Of a stretch of DNA of 6,970 nucleotides, positions 6,234 to 6,970 are shown piece after piece. The stretch covers positions 11,512-18,481 of the forward strand of contig DJMH01000075.1 of assembly GCA_002435305.1 (NCBI GenBank), written 5' to 3'. Made by a program: the position numbers and the translations under genes. The notes beneath the pieces were generated by a model. The model made no database searches. It was not told the origin of the DNA and worked only from the letters and a program-made list of their open reading frames with translations. Position 1 is the first letter of the stretch; each line of letters starts with the position of its first letter. This DNA is from Dehalococcoidia bacterium UBA6495 (GTDB lineage Bacteria > Chloroflexota > Dehalococcoidia > Lucifugimonadales > UBA826).

Positions 6234-6601
6234 ATAGTTTGTTTTGCAATCCATATGCCTAGGAAGGCTGCCAGCAACCCGACGACTACACTAAATGTTA
6301 AATAGGTTACAGCTTTACCATAGCTACCATCAGAAATGAGCTGTATGCTAGAAACGGTAACGGTCGAAAAGGTGGTGAATGATCCGCAAAACCCAACCCC
6401 CAGAAGAAGTGAATAATCTTGATTCCAGTTAGATTTACCTAAAGCGTAACCTACCAGAAAGCCAAGCGCCAAAGATCCTATTATGTTGACGGAAAAAGTT
6501 CCTGTCAGACTGGATCCTAGATAGTTGTTCGCTAGACGATCTATTCCGTACCGGCAGGCGGCACCAAGACTTCCTCCGATCATGACCAGGAGCCAGTTCA
6601 T
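6230..6601 (-). CDS. crcB: CrcB/Fluc-type fluoride ion channel
   Basis: This is a small membrane protein that lets F- leave the cytoplasm and so protects enzymes from fluoride. It has 123 residues, the usual size. Visible hallmarks are GGSLGAACRY (9-18), TGTFSVNIIGS (33-43) with the conserved pore Asn39, and GFCGSFTTFST (70-80), which holds the Phe-box residues (Phe75, Phe78) and the central Na+-site region. There are four hydrophobic segments (about 3-20, 35-54, 64-88, 98-119). Fluc channels are antiparallel dimers; only one gene is seen here, so a homodimer is the simplest reading. ATG at 6601 is the first start after an in-frame stop (bases 6614-6616); its ribosome-binding site is weak. 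It lies 70 bases downstream of the thioredoxin-reductase-like gene on the same strand. I could not recognise a fluoride riboswitch in that gap. Confidence 0.95.
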   Translation of the reverse strand: MNWLLVMIGGSLGAACRYGIDRLANNYLGSSLTGTFSVNIIGSLALGFLVGYALGKSNWNQDYSLLLGVGFCGSFTTFSTVTVSSIQLISDGSYGKAVTYLTFSVVVGLLAAFLGIWIAKQTI

Positions 6602-6671
6602 GCGAGATCTGCTTTACCGTTTGGGTGACTAGGCGTGAATAGAATTTCCCGAAATACTTTTTTCATCGGAA

Positions 6672-6970
6672 TTAGCTCATTTTCCCCTTCGAGATGTACT
6701 TCTTGGCGTTTATGGCTGCTGTCGCTCCGTCACCGGCAGAGCTTATCAGTTGGGAAGCGGAGTTAGCTCTTATGTCTCCTGCCGCAAAAATCCCTTTTTC
6801 AGATGTTTGAAGATTTATATCAGTCTTAATATGCCCACTTTCATCGGTTTCCAGAAGATTTCGGAGATAATCTGTACTGGGAGTAAGTCCCACGAATATA
6901 AAAACCCCGTCGAGATTCACTCTTGTGGATTCTCCTGAGAGGGTTTTCAGTAGGGAAATTCCGTCAACCA
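6672..6970 (-). CDS. trxB: Thioredoxin reductase-like flavoprotein, C-terminal part (N-terminus outside window)
   Basis: The last 98 residues are visible; the frame stays open through base 6970, so the start lies beyond the window. GVFIFVGLTPSTDYL (21-35) is the segment typical of the end of the NADPH domain. GIFAAGDIR (59-67), followed by QLISSAGDGATAAINAKKY (about 73-91), is the second FAD-contact motif of low-molecular-weight thioredoxin reductases. Such enzymes move electrons from NADPH through FAD and a C-x-x-C pair to thioredoxin. The C-x-x-C and the dinucleotide-binding glycines lie upstream of the visible part, so a thioredoxin-reductase-like paralogue or ferredoxin-NADP reductase relative without the redox cysteines cannot be excluded. 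The stop is TAA at 6672-6674. It is probably co-transcribed with crcB, which follows 70 bases later. Confidence 0.85.
   Translation of the reverse strand, partial: VDGISLLKTLSGESTRVNLDGVFIFVGLTPSTDYLRNLLETDESGHIKTDINLQTSEKGIFAAGDIRANSASQLISSAGDGATAAINAKKYISKGKMS

Noticed and set aside
6602..6671. Possible fluoride riboswitch before crcB (minus strand has CGATGA and CCCAAACGG).
   Set aside because: The pieces resemble parts of the motif, but the pairing partners and the second UGAUG-type segment are not in the right order or spacing.
6646..6672. Hairpin TTCCGA...TCGGGAA after the flavoprotein stop as an intrinsic terminator.
   Set aside because: The stem is short with a bulge and a 13-base loop, and no clear T-run follows, so it is not convincing.

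Overview
The window is bacterial chromosome, moderately A+T-rich by eye, with tightly packed genes, GTG/TTG starts beside ATG and small gaps or overlaps. No gene fixes the lineage. The mix of an AI-2E-type permease, duplicated crotonase-family genes, a MoxR/DUF58/DUF4129 cluster and a low-molecular-weight thioredoxin reductase would fit an environmental Chloroflexota (for example a marine Dehalococcoidia/SAR202-like genome), but that is a guess from protein flavour and not from a marker gene. No mobile element, CRISPR array or rRNA was seen.

Region 1 (1-2383, plus strand): the 3' part of an AI-2E/PerM-family membrane permease gene, then two adjacent crotonase-fold (enoyl-CoA hydratase/isomerase) genes. 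The two paralogues are unlike each other in an instructive way. The first has lost one catalytic glutamate and the usual oxyanion-hole sequence but keeps the C-terminal helix. The second keeps both glutamates but stops about 20 residues early.

Region 2 (2388-2636): a tRNA-Gln(TTG) gene on the minus strand with an encoded CCA. Its 3' end lies 4 bases past the stop codon of the second crotonase gene. It is followed by the roughly 175-base gap between the tRNA and the next operon, which are transcribed away from each other and probably carry divergent promoters.

Region 3 (2637-6233, plus strand): a three-gene operon of a MoxR-type AAA+ ATPase, a membrane-anchored DUF58 protein and a polytopic membrane protein with a cytosolic-type DUF4129 tail. 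The spacing is 8 bases and then a 20-base overlap. This set is a recurrent bacterial module: a MoxR ATPase is thought to act as a chaperone or remodelling factor for envelope-associated partners. The transglutaminase-like protein that often accompanies it is absent here.

Region 4 (6230-6970, minus strand): the 3' part of a thioredoxin-reductase-like flavoprotein gene, then a CrcB/Fluc fluoride channel gene. The crcB stop codon overlaps that of the DUF4129 gene, so the two operons converge with no intergenic space. I see no wholly new system. The best leads are the complementary crotonase pair and the abrupt end of the second crotonase gene against the tRNA 3' end.
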